A stretch of 64,000 nucleotides of DNA from Prescottella equi (GTDB lineage Bacteria > Actinomycetota > Actinomycetes > Mycobacteriales > Mycobacteriaceae), in contig NZ_LWTX01000002.1 of NCBI RefSeq assembly GCF_002094305.1, forward strand, positions 248,001-312,000, in the 5' to 3' direction. Under the pieces are notes generated by a model that worked only from the letters and a program-made list of their open reading frames with translations, was not told the origin of the DNA and made no database searches. Of the stretch, positions 18,886-27,322 are shown piece after piece. The number at the start of each line of letters is the position of its first letter. Positions within the stretch are counted from its first letter, which is position 1. A program made the translations under genes and the position numbers.

Positions 18886-19686
18886 TCACGCGGCGTGCGG
18901 ATGGCTCCATCCGCACGTCGTGTAGACGCGCCCGTCGCGATCGACCAGCCGGGCGGCCAGTTCCTGCTGTTCCAGCCAGGTGACGGCGCCGACTCCGCGA
19001 CGGAGGGCTGCAGCGGCGGCGCCGTGGGCCCACAGCGCGTCCTCCGCCAGGACCGAGACCTGCTCCCACTCCCCGCCCACCGCGTCGTGGCCGGCGAACG
19101 TGGCGTCCGTGCCGGCCGTCGCGAGCGCCGTCTCCGTCGGCAGCTCGGTCGTGCCGTCTCCCGGCACCGGCACCTGCCAGCCGCCGGCCGGGCAGTGTCC
19201 CGCGGTTGCGACGTCGGAGCCGATCCGCACCAGCGCCCCGCACTCCAGGTCGTGGGCGACGAGGGTCGCCGCGCGGTCCGCGGTGTCAGCCTTGGCGATG
19301 CCCGCGATGTCGAACGAGGCGCCCCACGGTGCGAGAACGGTGTCGCCGTCGATCTGGACGTCCCGGAAAGTCGGTGCCGGGTGGATGGACGGCACGGCGG
19401 ACAGGGTGTCCTCGACCGCCAGCGGACTGACGGCCCCGTCGGTCATCCGTGCCACCCACAGAGCCGACCGGAGCAGTCTCGCCAACCCGACGCTGACCCG
19501 GACCGGCAGGCCCTGAGCCAGATTGACGGCGTGGATCTCGGCGTCGCCCCGCTGCAGGCTGCAGGCGGCCTCGGCCCCTGCGAGCACCGCGCCCACCAGG
19601 GCCACAGCGGACCCGAGGGCCGCTGCCTCGGTCACCTGGACCTCGATCTCCTCGCCCCAGGCGCTCCATCTGGTTTCGACCAACAT
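18886..19686 (-). CDS. ApbE-like FAD:protein FMN transferase, degenerate
   Basis: A 266-aa protein with the ApbE fold order: TDGAVSPLA (canonical DGxFDP), DIAGIAKADTADRAA (canonical GGIaKGyavD), GALVRIGSDVATAG (canonical aLVnxGGD) and a C-terminal AEDALWAHGAAAAAL (canonical sa..AdalATal). Several key positions differ: the Asp of FDP is Ser, the Gly after Lys is Ala, and the C-terminal Thr is Ala. It lacks a signal peptide. ApbE enzymes attach FMN to Thr of flavoproteins; the changes suggest altered or lost activity. ATG 19686 follows GGAGTGCGTC. Confidence 0.7.
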   Translation of the reverse strand: MLVETRWSAWGEEIEVQVTEAAALGSAVALVGAVLAGAEAACSLQRGDAEIHAVNLAQGLPVRVSVGLARLLRSALWVARMTDGAVSPLAVEDTLSAVPSIHPAPTFRDVQIDGDTVLAPWGASFDIAGIAKADTADRAATLVAHDLECGALVRIGSDVATAGHCPAGGWQVPVPGDGTTELPTETALATAGTDATFAGHDAVGGEWEQVSVLAEDALWAHGAAAAALRRGVGAVTWLEQQELAARLVDRDGRVYTTCGWSHPHAA

Positions 19687-19843
19687 GACGCACTCCGTGT
19701 CTCCGTGCGAACCGGTTCGGGAACCGGTGCGGACAACGGGTTCATTTCCTCAATTATGCGCTCGGCGCACCGGTCCGGGCCCGCTCGTCAATCGGTTTTC
19801 CGTCGAATCGCGGATTCTCCCCAGCCGCGCGGACGGCCGCGGG

Positions 19844-19849
19844 TAGCGT
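19844..19849 (+). promoter_or_regulatory. -10 element for leaderless crotonase gene
   Basis: TAGCGT, six bases before the ATG at 19856; no ribosome binding site. Confidence 0.45.
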
Positions 19850-19855
19850 CGCATC

Positions 19856-20623
19856 ATGCCGGTACGCAGCGAGAAGGCCGGGCCCGTCACCACGATCGTG
19901 TTGTCCCGGCCCGAGGTTCGCAACGCCGTGGACGGCCCCACCGCCGCGGCTCTCGCGTCCGCCTTCAGGGAGTTCGACGACGATCCGGACGCCGCGGTGG
20001 CGGTGCTGTGGGGCGAGGGCGGCACGTTCTGCGCAGGGGCCGATCTCAAGGCTCTCGGAACCGAACGGTCCAACCACGTCACCCCGGACGGCGACGGCCC
20101 GATGGGGCCCACCCGCATGCGCCTGTCCAAGCCGGTGATCGCGGCTGTGTCCGGTCACGCGGTGGCGGGCGGCCTCGAACTGGCGTTGTGGGCCGACCTG
20201 CGAATCGCCGAAGCCGACAGCGTCTTCGGCGTCTTCTGTCGACGCTGGGGCGTGCCACTGATCGACGGCGGCACCGTACGGTTGCCGCGGATCGTCGGGG
20301 CGGGGCGGGCGATGGACCTCGTGCTCACCGGGCGCGCCGTGGATGCCGAGGAGGCCCTGACGATCGGTCTGGTGAACCGGGTGGTACCGCCCGGTCAGGC
20401 CCGCGTCGCCGCGGAGGAGCTGGCAGCCGAGCTGGCGACGTTCCCGCAGACCTGTCTGCGGGAGGACCGCATGTCGCTACTCGAGCAGGAGGGCATGTCC
20501 GAGGAGGACGCCCTCGCCACCGAGTTCCGGCACGGCATGGTGGCGGTCACGGTCGACGCGCTCTCCGGCGCCGCCCGCTTCACGGCCGGCGAGGGTCGGC
20601 ACGGGAGCTTCGGCGGGGACTGA
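19856..20623 (+). CDS. enoyl-CoA hydratase/isomerase (crotonase) family
   Basis: A 255-aa crotonase-fold protein acting on a CoA thioester. The first oxyanion loop is GGTFCAGADLKAL (about 57-69), and SGHAVAGGLELALWADLRIA (about 98-117) carries the first catalytic Glu (in GLELA). The second catalytic Glu of true hydratases is replaced: the segment reads GVFCRRWGVPLIDGG, with Arg in that place. So it may be an isomerase, hydrolase or other crotonase variant rather than a classical hydratase. The next gene follows after 17 bases. Confidence 0.85.
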   Translation: MPVRSEKAGPVTTIVLSRPEVRNAVDGPTAAALASAFREFDDDPDAAVAVLWGEGGTFCAGADLKALGTERSNHVTPDGDGPMGPTRMRLSKPVIAAVSGHAVAGGLELALWADLRIAEADSVFGVFCRRWGVPLIDGGTVRLPRIVGAGRAMDLVLTGRAVDAEEALTIGLVNRVVPPGQARVAAEELAAELATFPQTCLREDRMSLLEQEGMSEEDALATEFRHGMVAVTVDALSGAARFTAGEGRHGSFGGD

Positions 20624-20640
20624 CGGTAACGTCCGGTCTC

Positions 20641-21912
20641 ATGGACCGGCTGACCATGGTGGACGAGATCTTCCTACGCAGGCACCACGGTTACGGCTTG
20701 CCGATCGTGATGCAGGGCGTGTGGCGCACCGCCGACGCGGTGGACGTCCGGGCGCTCGAAGCGGTGCACGCGGCGCTTTCCCGCGGCGCTCTCGGCCGCC
20801 GAGTGGTCCGCCCCCGGGTACCGGGGGCCCGCATGCGCTGGGAGGCGAGCACCGCCACCCATCCGCTGCGCTACGAGACGTACCCGGTGGACGACGTGGT
20901 GGCGTGGGCGGACGCGTGCGCCGACGTCGACGTCGATCCCGAGCACGGCCCCGCGTGGGCGCTCGCCGCGGCGCCCACCGCCGACGGCGGAACTGCGATC
21001 TCGTTGGTGTGCTCCCACGTGGTCGCCGACGCGCGCGGACTCGTGTCGGCGGCGGCCACCGCGCTCACCGGCGGATCCCCGCCTCCGGCCCCCGCCCGGA
21101 CGTCCGATGTGGGCGACGCGCTGCGCACCGTGGGCTCCGTGCTCGCCGACGGCGCGACTGCCTCCCTCGGTCTGCTGTTCAGCGCGGACAGGCGCCGCGA
21201 ACTGCGCGAGTTCCGTGAGGTCGCGGCCGCCGACCGTCGGCCCGGCGGCGCACACCTCACCACCGGAACGTCGACCGCGATAGTCGACGTCGACGCCGCG
21301 GCGTGGGACGCGTCCGCCGCGGCGGACGGCGGGACTGCGAACAGCCTGTTCATCGCGCTCGTCACCGCGATCGCCGACGCGGCCGGCGTCCCGATGCCGT
21401 TGCACGTCAGTGTGCCGGTCGACACCCGCAATTCCGACGCCGTCGACAACGCGATGGTCATCACCGAAGTCGTTGTGCGCCCCACTGATTCGCTGTCCGA
21501 TATCCGCCGGCTGAGCAGAGCGGCGTTCGCTCGGCCACCGATGGGCGCTCCGTCGGGCTTTCCCGAGGAGATCACGCAGATCCTGCCCGACCGCATCGCG
21601 AACAGGCTGACCGTCGGGGCCGGGGAGCGCGACGCACTGTGCTCGAACATCGGCCGGTTGCCCGGCTCCTTGGCATCGCTGGGCCCCTATCGCACCACCG
21701 GCGTCGCGACCCGCGCGGTGCATCCGGGACTGTCCCGGCACCGACCGGCGTCGACGACCACGCGCCTCTCGGGCTACCTCTGCTCACACGGCAAGACGTA
21801 CACGTTGTCGCTGGTGGGAGTGGATCCGCAGCACTTCGGAGATTCCGACCGACTCCGTGAACTGGCCATCGCCGAACTCGGAAAGCGAGGACTCACGGCG
21901 CGCTCCTGGTGA
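20641..21912 (+). CDS. condensation-domain-like acyltransferase (HxxxD)
   Basis: A 423-aa protein with the two-lobed layout of CoA-dependent acyltransferases related to condensation domains, PapA and wax-ester synthases. The active-site motif HVVAD is His126-Asp130 in CSHVVADARGL; the second lobe has HVSVPVDTRN (about 262-271) and CSNIGRLPGS (about 335-344), both typical of this superfamily. It may transfer an acyl group to a lipid or alcohol; the substrate cannot be told. The start ATG 20641 has only a weak ribosome site; ATG 20656 is an alternative. Probably co-transcribed with the crotonase. Confidence 0.75.
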   Translation: MDRLTMVDEIFLRRHHGYGLPIVMQGVWRTADAVDVRALEAVHAALSRGALGRRVVRPRVPGARMRWEASTATHPLRYETYPVDDVVAWADACADVDVDPEHGPAWALAAAPTADGGTAISLVCSHVVADARGLVSAAATALTGGSPPPAPARTSDVGDALRTVGSVLADGATASLGLLFSADRRRELREFREVAAADRRPGGAHLTTGTSTAIVDVDAAAWDASAAADGGTANSLFIALVTAIADAAGVPMPLHVSVPVDTRNSDAVDNAMVITEVVVRPTDSLSDIRRLSRAAFARPPMGAPSGFPEEITQILPDRIANRLTVGAGERDALCSNIGRLPGSLASLGPYRTTGVATRAVHPGLSRHRPASTTTRLSGYLCSHGKTYTLSLVGVDPQHFGDSDRLRELAIAELGKRGLTARSW

Positions 21913-21915
21913 CAG

Positions 21916-22000
21916 ATGGCACCACTTTGCGCCGTCTTGGCACCATCAATTTCATGAAACCCATTTACATGGCACCACAGTGATGCCATAGTGGTGCCAT
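21916..22000. promoter_or_regulatory. operator array of four TGGCACCA half-sites
   Basis: Three direct copies (ATGGCACCAC at 21916 and 21969, TTGGCACCAT at 21937) and one inverted copy (GTGGTGCCAT at 21991, overlapping the ATG at 21999). Starts are spaced 21, 32 and 22 bases, close to two, three and two helix turns, so all face the same side of DNA. A -10-like CATAGT (21987-21992) lies six bases before the start codon, inside the array. This fits autoregulation by the encoded ribbon-helix-helix protein. Confidence 0.75.
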
Positions 22001-22514
22001 GAACTTGGATCCGTACGTCAGCGCCCTTCAGCACGACCTCGCAGTCGCTGCCGAGGCCGCGGGCCCCGACGCTCGCGCCCTCGCGGAGCGACTGACCGCT
22101 CCGCTCGACTCGGCGGTGCGTCTGGCACTGCTCGACGCACTGTCCGCGGCGGCCGGTGAGATCACCCGCGACCTCGCGCCCGGCTCGGTCGATCTCCGAC
22201 TGCGGGGTCGGGAGCCGAGCTTCGTCGTCACTCCGCCGCCCGGTGAACCCGCCGACGACACCGGGGAAACGGCCGGCACGGAACCCCCGCCCCGGGGCCC
22301 CGACGTCGACGAGGGCCCGATGACTCGAATCAACCTCCGGTTGCCGCAGGAGCTCAAGGACCGCGTCGAGGACGCTGCCCGCGTCGCCGGAATGTCGGTC
22401 AACGCGTGGCTCGTCCGCTCGGCCGCGGCAGGGCTCGAGGACGGCGGCGGCGCACGTCGTCCCGAGCGTCGCGCCACCACGGGCGGCGACCGCTTCACCG
22501 GCTGGGTCCACTGA
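21999..22514 (+). CDS. ribbon-helix-helix DNA-binding protein, probable autoregulator
   Basis: A 171-aa protein. The C-terminal part holds an Arc/CopG-type ribbon-helix-helix: MTRINLRLPQELKDRVEDAA and VAGMSVNAWLVRSAAAG (about 107-144). The N-terminal ~70 residues are helical and Ala-rich, joined by a Pro/Glu-rich linker (about 75-106). It heads a run with the DUF4097 and ABC genes (41 and 32 bases apart) and is itself preceded by a four-site operator array, so it likely represses its own operon. Function by context and motif. Confidence 0.8.
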   Translation: MNLDPYVSALQHDLAVAAEAAGPDARALAERLTAPLDSAVRLALLDALSAAAGEITRDLAPGSVDLRLRGREPSFVVTPPPGEPADDTGETAGTEPPPRGPDVDEGPMTRINLRLPQELKDRVEDAARVAGMSVNAWLVRSAAAGLEDGGGARRPERRATTGGDRFTGWVH

Positions 22515-22555
22515 GCACGCGACAGCGCCGCCCCCATCACACAACGAGGATCACG

Positions 22556-23401
22556 ATGCCCACTTTCAGCACCCCCGAACCGATCTCGGCCGCGATCTCG
22601 CTCGTGGTCGGCGACGTCGCCGTCACCGCCTCCGACCGGGACGACACGGTCGTGGAGGTCCACCCCAGCGATCCACACCGCGAACAGGACGTGCGCGCGG
22701 CCGAACAGACGCGCGTCGAGTTCGCCGCCGGACGACTGGTCGTCAAGGCACCCCGGCCCCGCGTGCTCGGCGTCTGGGGCAAGGTCGGGTCGATCGACAT
22801 CACCGTCGACCTGCCGACCGACTCGGCGGTGGAGTCCGACGCCTCCGTCGGCGGCTTCCGCTCCACCGGCCGACTCGGTAACTGCCGACTGAAGTCCGCG
22901 ACCGGCGACATCCGCCTCGACGGCACCGGCGATCTGATCGTGCACACGGGCGCCGGCGCCATCTCGGTCGAATCCGTCGGCGGCGCCGCCGATCTGTCGA
23001 CCGGTTCGGGCCGGATCGAGGTCGCCCACATCGGCGGAAACGCTCTGGTCGAGAACTCCAACGGCCACAACAGGATCGGCTCGGTCGCCGGGAATCTACG
23101 GGTCAAGACCGCGAACGGCGACGTCGTCGTCGGTAGCGCCGGGGGCGACGTAGATGCGGCGACTGCGAACGGCGAGGTCCGGATCGGCGAGGTGACCCGC
23201 GGCGTCGTGTCGCTGCGCACCGGCAATGGTGCGGTCGAGGCCGGAATCCGCGAAGGCACCGCCGCGCGCGTCGACGCGCACACCTCGTTCGGCAAGGTCC
23301 ACAACCTTCTCACCGAGGCCTCCGGCCCCTCAGCGACCGAGGAACGGGTCGAACTGCGGGCCCGGACGAGTTTCGGGGACATCACCGTTCGCCGCCCCTG
23401 A
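22556..23401 (+). CDS. DUF4097 family beta-repeat protein
   Basis: A 281-aa protein made of short repeated beta-strand units of the type SATGDIRLDGTGDLIVHTG, VKTANGDVVVGSAGGDVDAAT, LRTGNGAVEAG, ASFGDITVRR, a pattern of DUF4097/adhesin-like right-handed beta-helices. No signal peptide or membrane segment is visible, so it is probably cytoplasmic. Such genes often sit beside ABC exporters and small regulators. The start is ATG 22556 after CAACGAGGATCACG; role unknown. Confidence 0.82.
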   Translation: MPTFSTPEPISAAISLVVGDVAVTASDRDDTVVEVHPSDPHREQDVRAAEQTRVEFAAGRLVVKAPRPRVLGVWGKVGSIDITVDLPTDSAVESDASVGGFRSTGRLGNCRLKSATGDIRLDGTGDLIVHTGAGAISVESVGGAADLSTGSGRIEVAHIGGNALVENSNGHNRIGSVAGNLRVKTANGDVVVGSAGGDVDAATANGEVRIGEVTRGVVSLRTGNGAVEAGIREGTAARVDAHTSFGKVHNLLTEASGPSATEERVELRARTSFGDITVRRP

Positions 23402-23433
23402 CCGGGCGCGGACCACAACTCGAAGGCGGAAAT

Positions 23434-24396
23434 ATGACATCCACGGTCTCCACAGCATCAGCAGTTCGAGTTCGATCACTTCGGAAGTCCTTCGGGGACA
23501 AGGTGGTACTCGACGGCATCGATCTCGACATCGCCGAGGGCACCATCTTCTCCCTGCTCGGCCCCAACGGTGCCGGCAAGACGACGGTCGTGAACATCTT
23601 GTCCACGCTGGTCCGGCCCGACGCCGGTGAGGTGTGGGTCGCGGGCCACGACCTGAGCCGCCACCCCGACGCGATCAGGTCCGCGATCGGTGTCACCGGC
23701 CAGTTCTCGGCGGTGGACGGTCTTCTGACCGGCGCCGAGAACCTCGCGCTCATGGCGGATCTCCACCACCTCGATCGGCGCAGCGAGCGCCACCGCACCG
23801 CCGAACTGCTCGAGCGGTTCGATCTCACCGAGGCGGCGTCGAAGCCGGCCGCGAGCTACTCGGGTGGCATGCGGCGCCGACTCGATCTCGCGATGACGCT
23901 CGTCGGACGTCCGCGCATCATCTTCCTGGACGAGCCGACGACCGGACTGGACCCGCGCAGTCGCAGGACCATGTGGGACATCGTGCGCGAACTCGTCGCG
24001 GACGGCGTCACGATCTTCCTCACCACCCAGTACCTCGAGGAGGCCGACCAGTTGGCCGATCGCATCGCGCTGCTGGACCAGGGCCGATTGGTCGCCGACG
24101 GCACGCCGGCCGATCTCAAGCAACTCGTACCTGGCGGACATGTCCGCCTGCGCTTCGCCGACGTCGACGAACTCCGTTCGGCTGCACACTCTCTCGCCGG
24201 GTCCGCTCCCGACGACGAGACCCTGACGCTGCAGGTGCCGGGAGACGGCAGCATCCCGTCGCTGCGGTCGATTCTCGACCGACTGGACGCCGAGGCCATC
24301 GAGGTCGCCGACCTCTCGATCCACACTCCCGACCTCGACGACGTGTTCTTCGCCCTCACCGCCCGATCCGACTCCCCTACGGAGGTATCGCGATGA
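23434..24396 (+). CDS. ABC transporter ATP-binding protein, DrrA type
   Basis: A 320-aa ATPase of the daunorubicin-resistance class. Walker A is LLGPNGAGKTT (about 42-52), the signature SGGMRRRLDLA (about 143-153), Walker B IIFLDEPTTGLDP, and a C-terminal extension typical of DrrA. It would drive export through the membrane protein encoded next; the two genes overlap by ATGA. Substrate unknown (drug, lipid or peptide). Confidence 0.95.
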   Translation: MTSTVSTASAVRVRSLRKSFGDKVVLDGIDLDIAEGTIFSLLGPNGAGKTTVVNILSTLVRPDAGEVWVAGHDLSRHPDAIRSAIGVTGQFSAVDGLLTGAENLALMADLHHLDRRSERHRTAELLERFDLTEAASKPAASYSGGMRRRLDLAMTLVGRPRIIFLDEPTTGLDPRSRRTMWDIVRELVADGVTIFLTTQYLEEADQLADRIALLDQGRLVADGTPADLKQLVPGGHVRLRFADVDELRSAAHSLAGSAPDDETLTLQVPGDGSIPSLRSILDRLDAEAIEVADLSIHTPDLDDVFFALTARSDSPTEVSR

Positions 24397-25184
24397 CCAC
24401 TCTCTCCTACGCCGTGACCGATTCCGCCACGATGTTGCGGCGCAATCTGCGGCACATGATCCGGTACCCGTCGATGACGGTGATGCTGATCGGGATGCCC
24501 GTCGTGCTCCTGCTGCTGTTCGTCTACGTCTTCGGCGGCACTCTCGGTGCAGGACTGGGCGACCCGGGCGGCGGGCGTGGGGCATACGTGGACTACGTGA
24601 CGCCCGGCATCCTGTTGATGACCGTAGCGAGTTCCGCTCAGGGAACGGCGATCTCGGTCGCGACGGACATGACGGAGGGAATCATCGCCCGGTTCCGGAC
24701 CATGTCGATCTCCCGCGCCTCGGTACTCACCGGGCACGTCGTCGGCAGCCTGCTCCAGACGATGCTCAGCCTGGCGGTGGTGACCGGCGTCGCCGTCCTC
24801 GTCGGATTCCGGCCCACTGCGACCGCGGCCGAGTGGATCGCCGCCTTCGGCCTGCTCGCGGCCTTCACACTGGCGATCACGTGGCTGTCCGTGGCGCTGG
24901 GACTGGTCTCGCGGAGCGTCGAGACGGCGAGCAATCTGCCGATGTTCCTCATCCTGCTGCCCTTCCTGGGCAGCGGTTTCGTACCCACCGACTCGATGCC
25001 CACCGCGGTGCGCTGGTTCGCCGAGTACCAACCGTTCAGCCCGGTCATCGAGACGCTGCGCGGCCTGCTCCTGGGCACGCCGATCGACGCGAACGGTGCG
25101 CTCGCTGCGGCGTGGATCGTCGGGATCGGCCTGTTCGGGTACGTCTGGGCGAACCGCCTGTTCGAGCGGCGCTCTCCCCGCTGA
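24393..25184 (+). CDS. ABC-2 type transporter permease, DrrB type
   Basis: A 263-aa membrane protein with six hydrophobic segments and the ABC-2 signatures YVTPGILLMTVAS and FLILLPFLGSGFVPTDSMP. ATG 24393 overlaps the ATPase stop (ATGA) and is preceded by GGAGGTATCGCG. With the ATPase, DUF4097 and regulator genes it forms a probable four-gene operon. Confidence 0.93.
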   Translation: MTTLSYAVTDSATMLRRNLRHMIRYPSMTVMLIGMPVVLLLLFVYVFGGTLGAGLGDPGGGRGAYVDYVTPGILLMTVASSAQGTAISVATDMTEGIIARFRTMSISRASVLTGHVVGSLLQTMLSLAVVTGVAVLVGFRPTATAAEWIAAFGLLAAFTLAITWLSVALGLVSRSVETASNLPMFLILLPFLGSGFVPTDSMPTAVRWFAEYQPFSPVIETLRGLLLGTPIDANGALAAAWIVGIGLFGYVWANRLFERRSPR

Positions 25185-25222
25185 CGCCGACCGGAAGTAG
25201 CGCGAAACCGTTCTCCCCGGCC

Positions 25223-25228
25223 TACCGT
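25223..25228 (+). promoter_or_regulatory. -10 element for leaderless reductase gene
   Basis: TACCGT, six bases before the ATG at 25235. Confidence 0.4.
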
Positions 25229-25234
25229 GGGTCC

Positions 25235-26686
25235 ATGGCTCCCGAAGATTTCGACGTCATCGTCATCGGAGGCGGACCGGCCGGGGAGAACGCCGCGGCC
25301 TACGCCATCGCCGGAAGCGACCGCACCGCGGCACTCGTCGAACACGAGTTGGTGGGCGGCGAATGCTCGTACTGGGCGTGTATGCCGTCGAAGGCACTGC
25401 TCAGACCCGTCGAGGTGCTCGGCACCGCCCGGCACATGCCGGGAGTGGAGGAGAAGGTCAACGCGTACGGCCTCGACACCGAGGCCGTACTCGCACGACG
25501 GGACGGGTTCACCCACAATCTCGACGACTCGTCGCAGGTGTTGTGGGCGGATTCGGTCGGCATCGACGTGATCCGCGGCACCGCACGCATCACCGGGGTA
25601 CGGGAGGTGACGGTGGGCGACCGCGTGCTGCGGGCCCGCCACGCGGTGGTTCTCGCGACCGGCACCAGGGCGAGTGTGCCGGATCTACCGGGTCTGCGGG
25701 ACGCACTTCCGTGGACTTCGCGGGACGCCACCAACGTCCGCGAGGTGCCCGCGCGCCTCGCGGTCGTCGGTGGCGGCGTGGTGGCGTGTGAGGCTGCCAC
25801 GTGGATGCACGAACTCGGCGCCGATGAGGTGACGCTCCTGGTCCGCGGCTCGGCGTTGCTCGAACGGACCGAGCCGTTCGCGGGTGAACTCGTCGCCGAG
25901 AAGCTGCGCAAGCACGGTGTGAACGTGCGCTTCGGCACCTCGCTGCAGACCGCGTCCCGCCCGGGCGCCGCCGACACCGGAGTGGGCCGCATCCACGGCG
26001 GCCCGGTCACCCTCACGGTCAGCGGTGACGGTTCCGATTCGGAGTTGACCGTCGACGAGCTACTCGTGGCGACGGGTCGGACACCTGCGACCACCGGGCT
26101 CGGCCTGGATCTGTTCGGACTCCCCGACCACGGCTACGTCGGTGTCGACGACCATCTCACCGTCACCGGGGTGGACGGTGAGTGGCTGTACGCCGTCGGC
26201 GACGTCAACGGCCGGGCGCTGCTCACCCACATGGGCAAGTACCAGGCCCGGGTGTGCGGCGACGTCATCGCCGCCCGTGCCGAGGGCCGGCCACTGGACG
26301 GTCCCCGCTTCGTCGCGTCGGCCGACCACGGCCAGGTGCCGCAAGTGGTGTTCACGACCCCCGAGGTCGCAGCCGTCGGACGCACCGAAAGTCAAGCCCG
26401 TGCAGACGGATTGGATACCGAAGTGGTCACCGTCGACATCGATGTCGCGGGTGCCGCACTGTCTCGCGACGACTACTCCGGGCGGGCGTCGCTGGTGATC
26501 GACCGTGCGACCGACACGGTCGTCGGCGCGACGTTCGTCGGCTCGGGTGTCGCGGAACTGGTGCACGCCGCTACCGTCGCCGTCGTCGGCAAGGTGCCAC
26601 TCGAGAGCCTCTGGCACGCGGTCCCGTCGTACCCGACGGTGAGCGAGGTGTGGCTACGGCTGCTCGAGGCCCGGCGCGATCGATAG
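25235..26686 (+). CDS. class I flavin disulfide reductase-like protein
   Basis: A 483-aa FAD/NAD(P)-binding oxidoreductase of the mercuric reductase / dihydrolipoamide dehydrogenase / mycothione reductase group. It has the FAD motif VIVIGGGPAGENAA (about 8-21), the redox pair CSYWAC in GGECSYWACMPSKALL, the NAD(P) motif VVGGGVVACEAA, and YAVGDVNGR. The usual catalytic His near the C-terminus (HPT..E) is missing: the segment reads AVPSYPTVSE, with Ser in its place, as in mercuric reductases that use other residues. No mer-type N-terminal domain or terminal CC pair is present. The substrate is unknown. Confidence 0.85.
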   Translation: MAPEDFDVIVIGGGPAGENAAAYAIAGSDRTAALVEHELVGGECSYWACMPSKALLRPVEVLGTARHMPGVEEKVNAYGLDTEAVLARRDGFTHNLDDSSQVLWADSVGIDVIRGTARITGVREVTVGDRVLRARHAVVLATGTRASVPDLPGLRDALPWTSRDATNVREVPARLAVVGGGVVACEAATWMHELGADEVTLLVRGSALLERTEPFAGELVAEKLRKHGVNVRFGTSLQTASRPGAADTGVGRIHGGPVTLTVSGDGSDSELTVDELLVATGRTPATTGLGLDLFGLPDHGYVGVDDHLTVTGVDGEWLYAVGDVNGRALLTHMGKYQARVCGDVIAARAEGRPLDGPRFVASADHGQVPQVVFTTPEVAAVGRTESQARADGLDTEVVTVDIDVAGAALSRDDYSGRASLVIDRATDTVVGATFVGSGVAELVHAATVAVVGKVPLESLWHAVPSYPTVSEVWLRLLEARRDR

Positions 26687-26792
26687 ACCCGGACGGGGAC
26701 GCGGGAGCATCGAACCCGGCACCTACGCACGCACACCCAGGTATGGGAACGGGTAATTGTCCGGTCGTGCATTCGCACCCGACGTACAAAGC

Positions 26793-26811
26793 TTCGATTG
26801 TCCGGATCGAA
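26793..26811. promoter_or_regulatory. perfect dyad upstream of small ORF
   Basis: TTCGAT-N7-ATCGAA, 28 bases before the ATG at 26839. Possible regulator site. Confidence 0.4.
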
Positions 26812-26838
26812 CCATCTTCGTCAGCTAGGGAGGAAACC

Positions 26839-26985
26839 ATGAGCAGACAGCCCGCCAGGGTCCTCGCTCTCGCCCGCTTCCGGTGTCGACTCGCCCTGAT
26901 GGGACGCAGGGAGCGTGCGTGCTGGATGTCGCTGTCGCGGCCGCAGGACGAGCGTTTGCTCGATTGCGACAGCTTCGCGTTGTAG
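26839..26985 (+). CDS. small Arg-rich ORF with three Cys, unknown (48 aa)
   Basis: ATG 26839 has one of the strongest ribosome binding sites in the window (AGGGAGGAAACC). The 48-aa peptide starts MSRQPARVLALARFRCRLAL and contains Cys16, Cys28 and Cys43 and many Arg. I do not recognise it. Actinobacteria often have Arg/Cys-containing leader peptides ahead of sulfur genes, and an alkylsulfatase lies some 340 bases downstream, but a membrane mini-protein gene intervenes. It could be a leader peptide or a small functional protein. Confidence 0.5.
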   Translation: MSRQPARVLALARFRCRLALMGRRERACWMSLSRPQDERLLDCDSFAL

Positions 26986-27060
26986 TCGGGGCCGGTGTCG
27001 CGGCGGTTTCGGCATGGGGCAGAATCGCCGCTCAGCCACGATCACGCGAAGGAGTAACCA

Positions 27061-27173
27061 TGGGTTCCTTATCCGAGTTCACGCCCGCGGAGAACATTGC
27101 CGGCTTCGTCAGCTGGGCTTTCGGAAGTCTCGTCCTCCTCGGCCTCGCGGGTGTACTGAAGTCCGCGAGCTGA
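27061..27173 (+). CDS. very small membrane protein (37 aa)
   Basis: ATG 27061 follows AAGGAGTAACC, an excellent ribosome binding site. The 37-aa product has a polar start MGSLSEFTPAENIAG and then a single hydrophobic helix (FVSWAFGSLVLLGLAGVL) ending KSAS. This is a small single-pass membrane protein of unknown role. Strong translation signals argue that it is real. Confidence 0.6.
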
Positions 27174-27322
27174 CCGGCGCCCGGAACCTGCTCGCCGGAT
27201 CCCACCCACTGCTTCGGGCATCATCGGATCGTCCTGATCTCACCCCTTTCGGATGAGACACAGGGGACCCGTGCGTGCGCAGAATGCCTGAAGCACTTGG
27301 CTTCGGCGAGCGAGGAGTTCCG

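Noticed and set aside
17153-19243. 696-aa minus-strand frame opposite pgi
   Set aside because: Shadow of pgi; no domain recognised.
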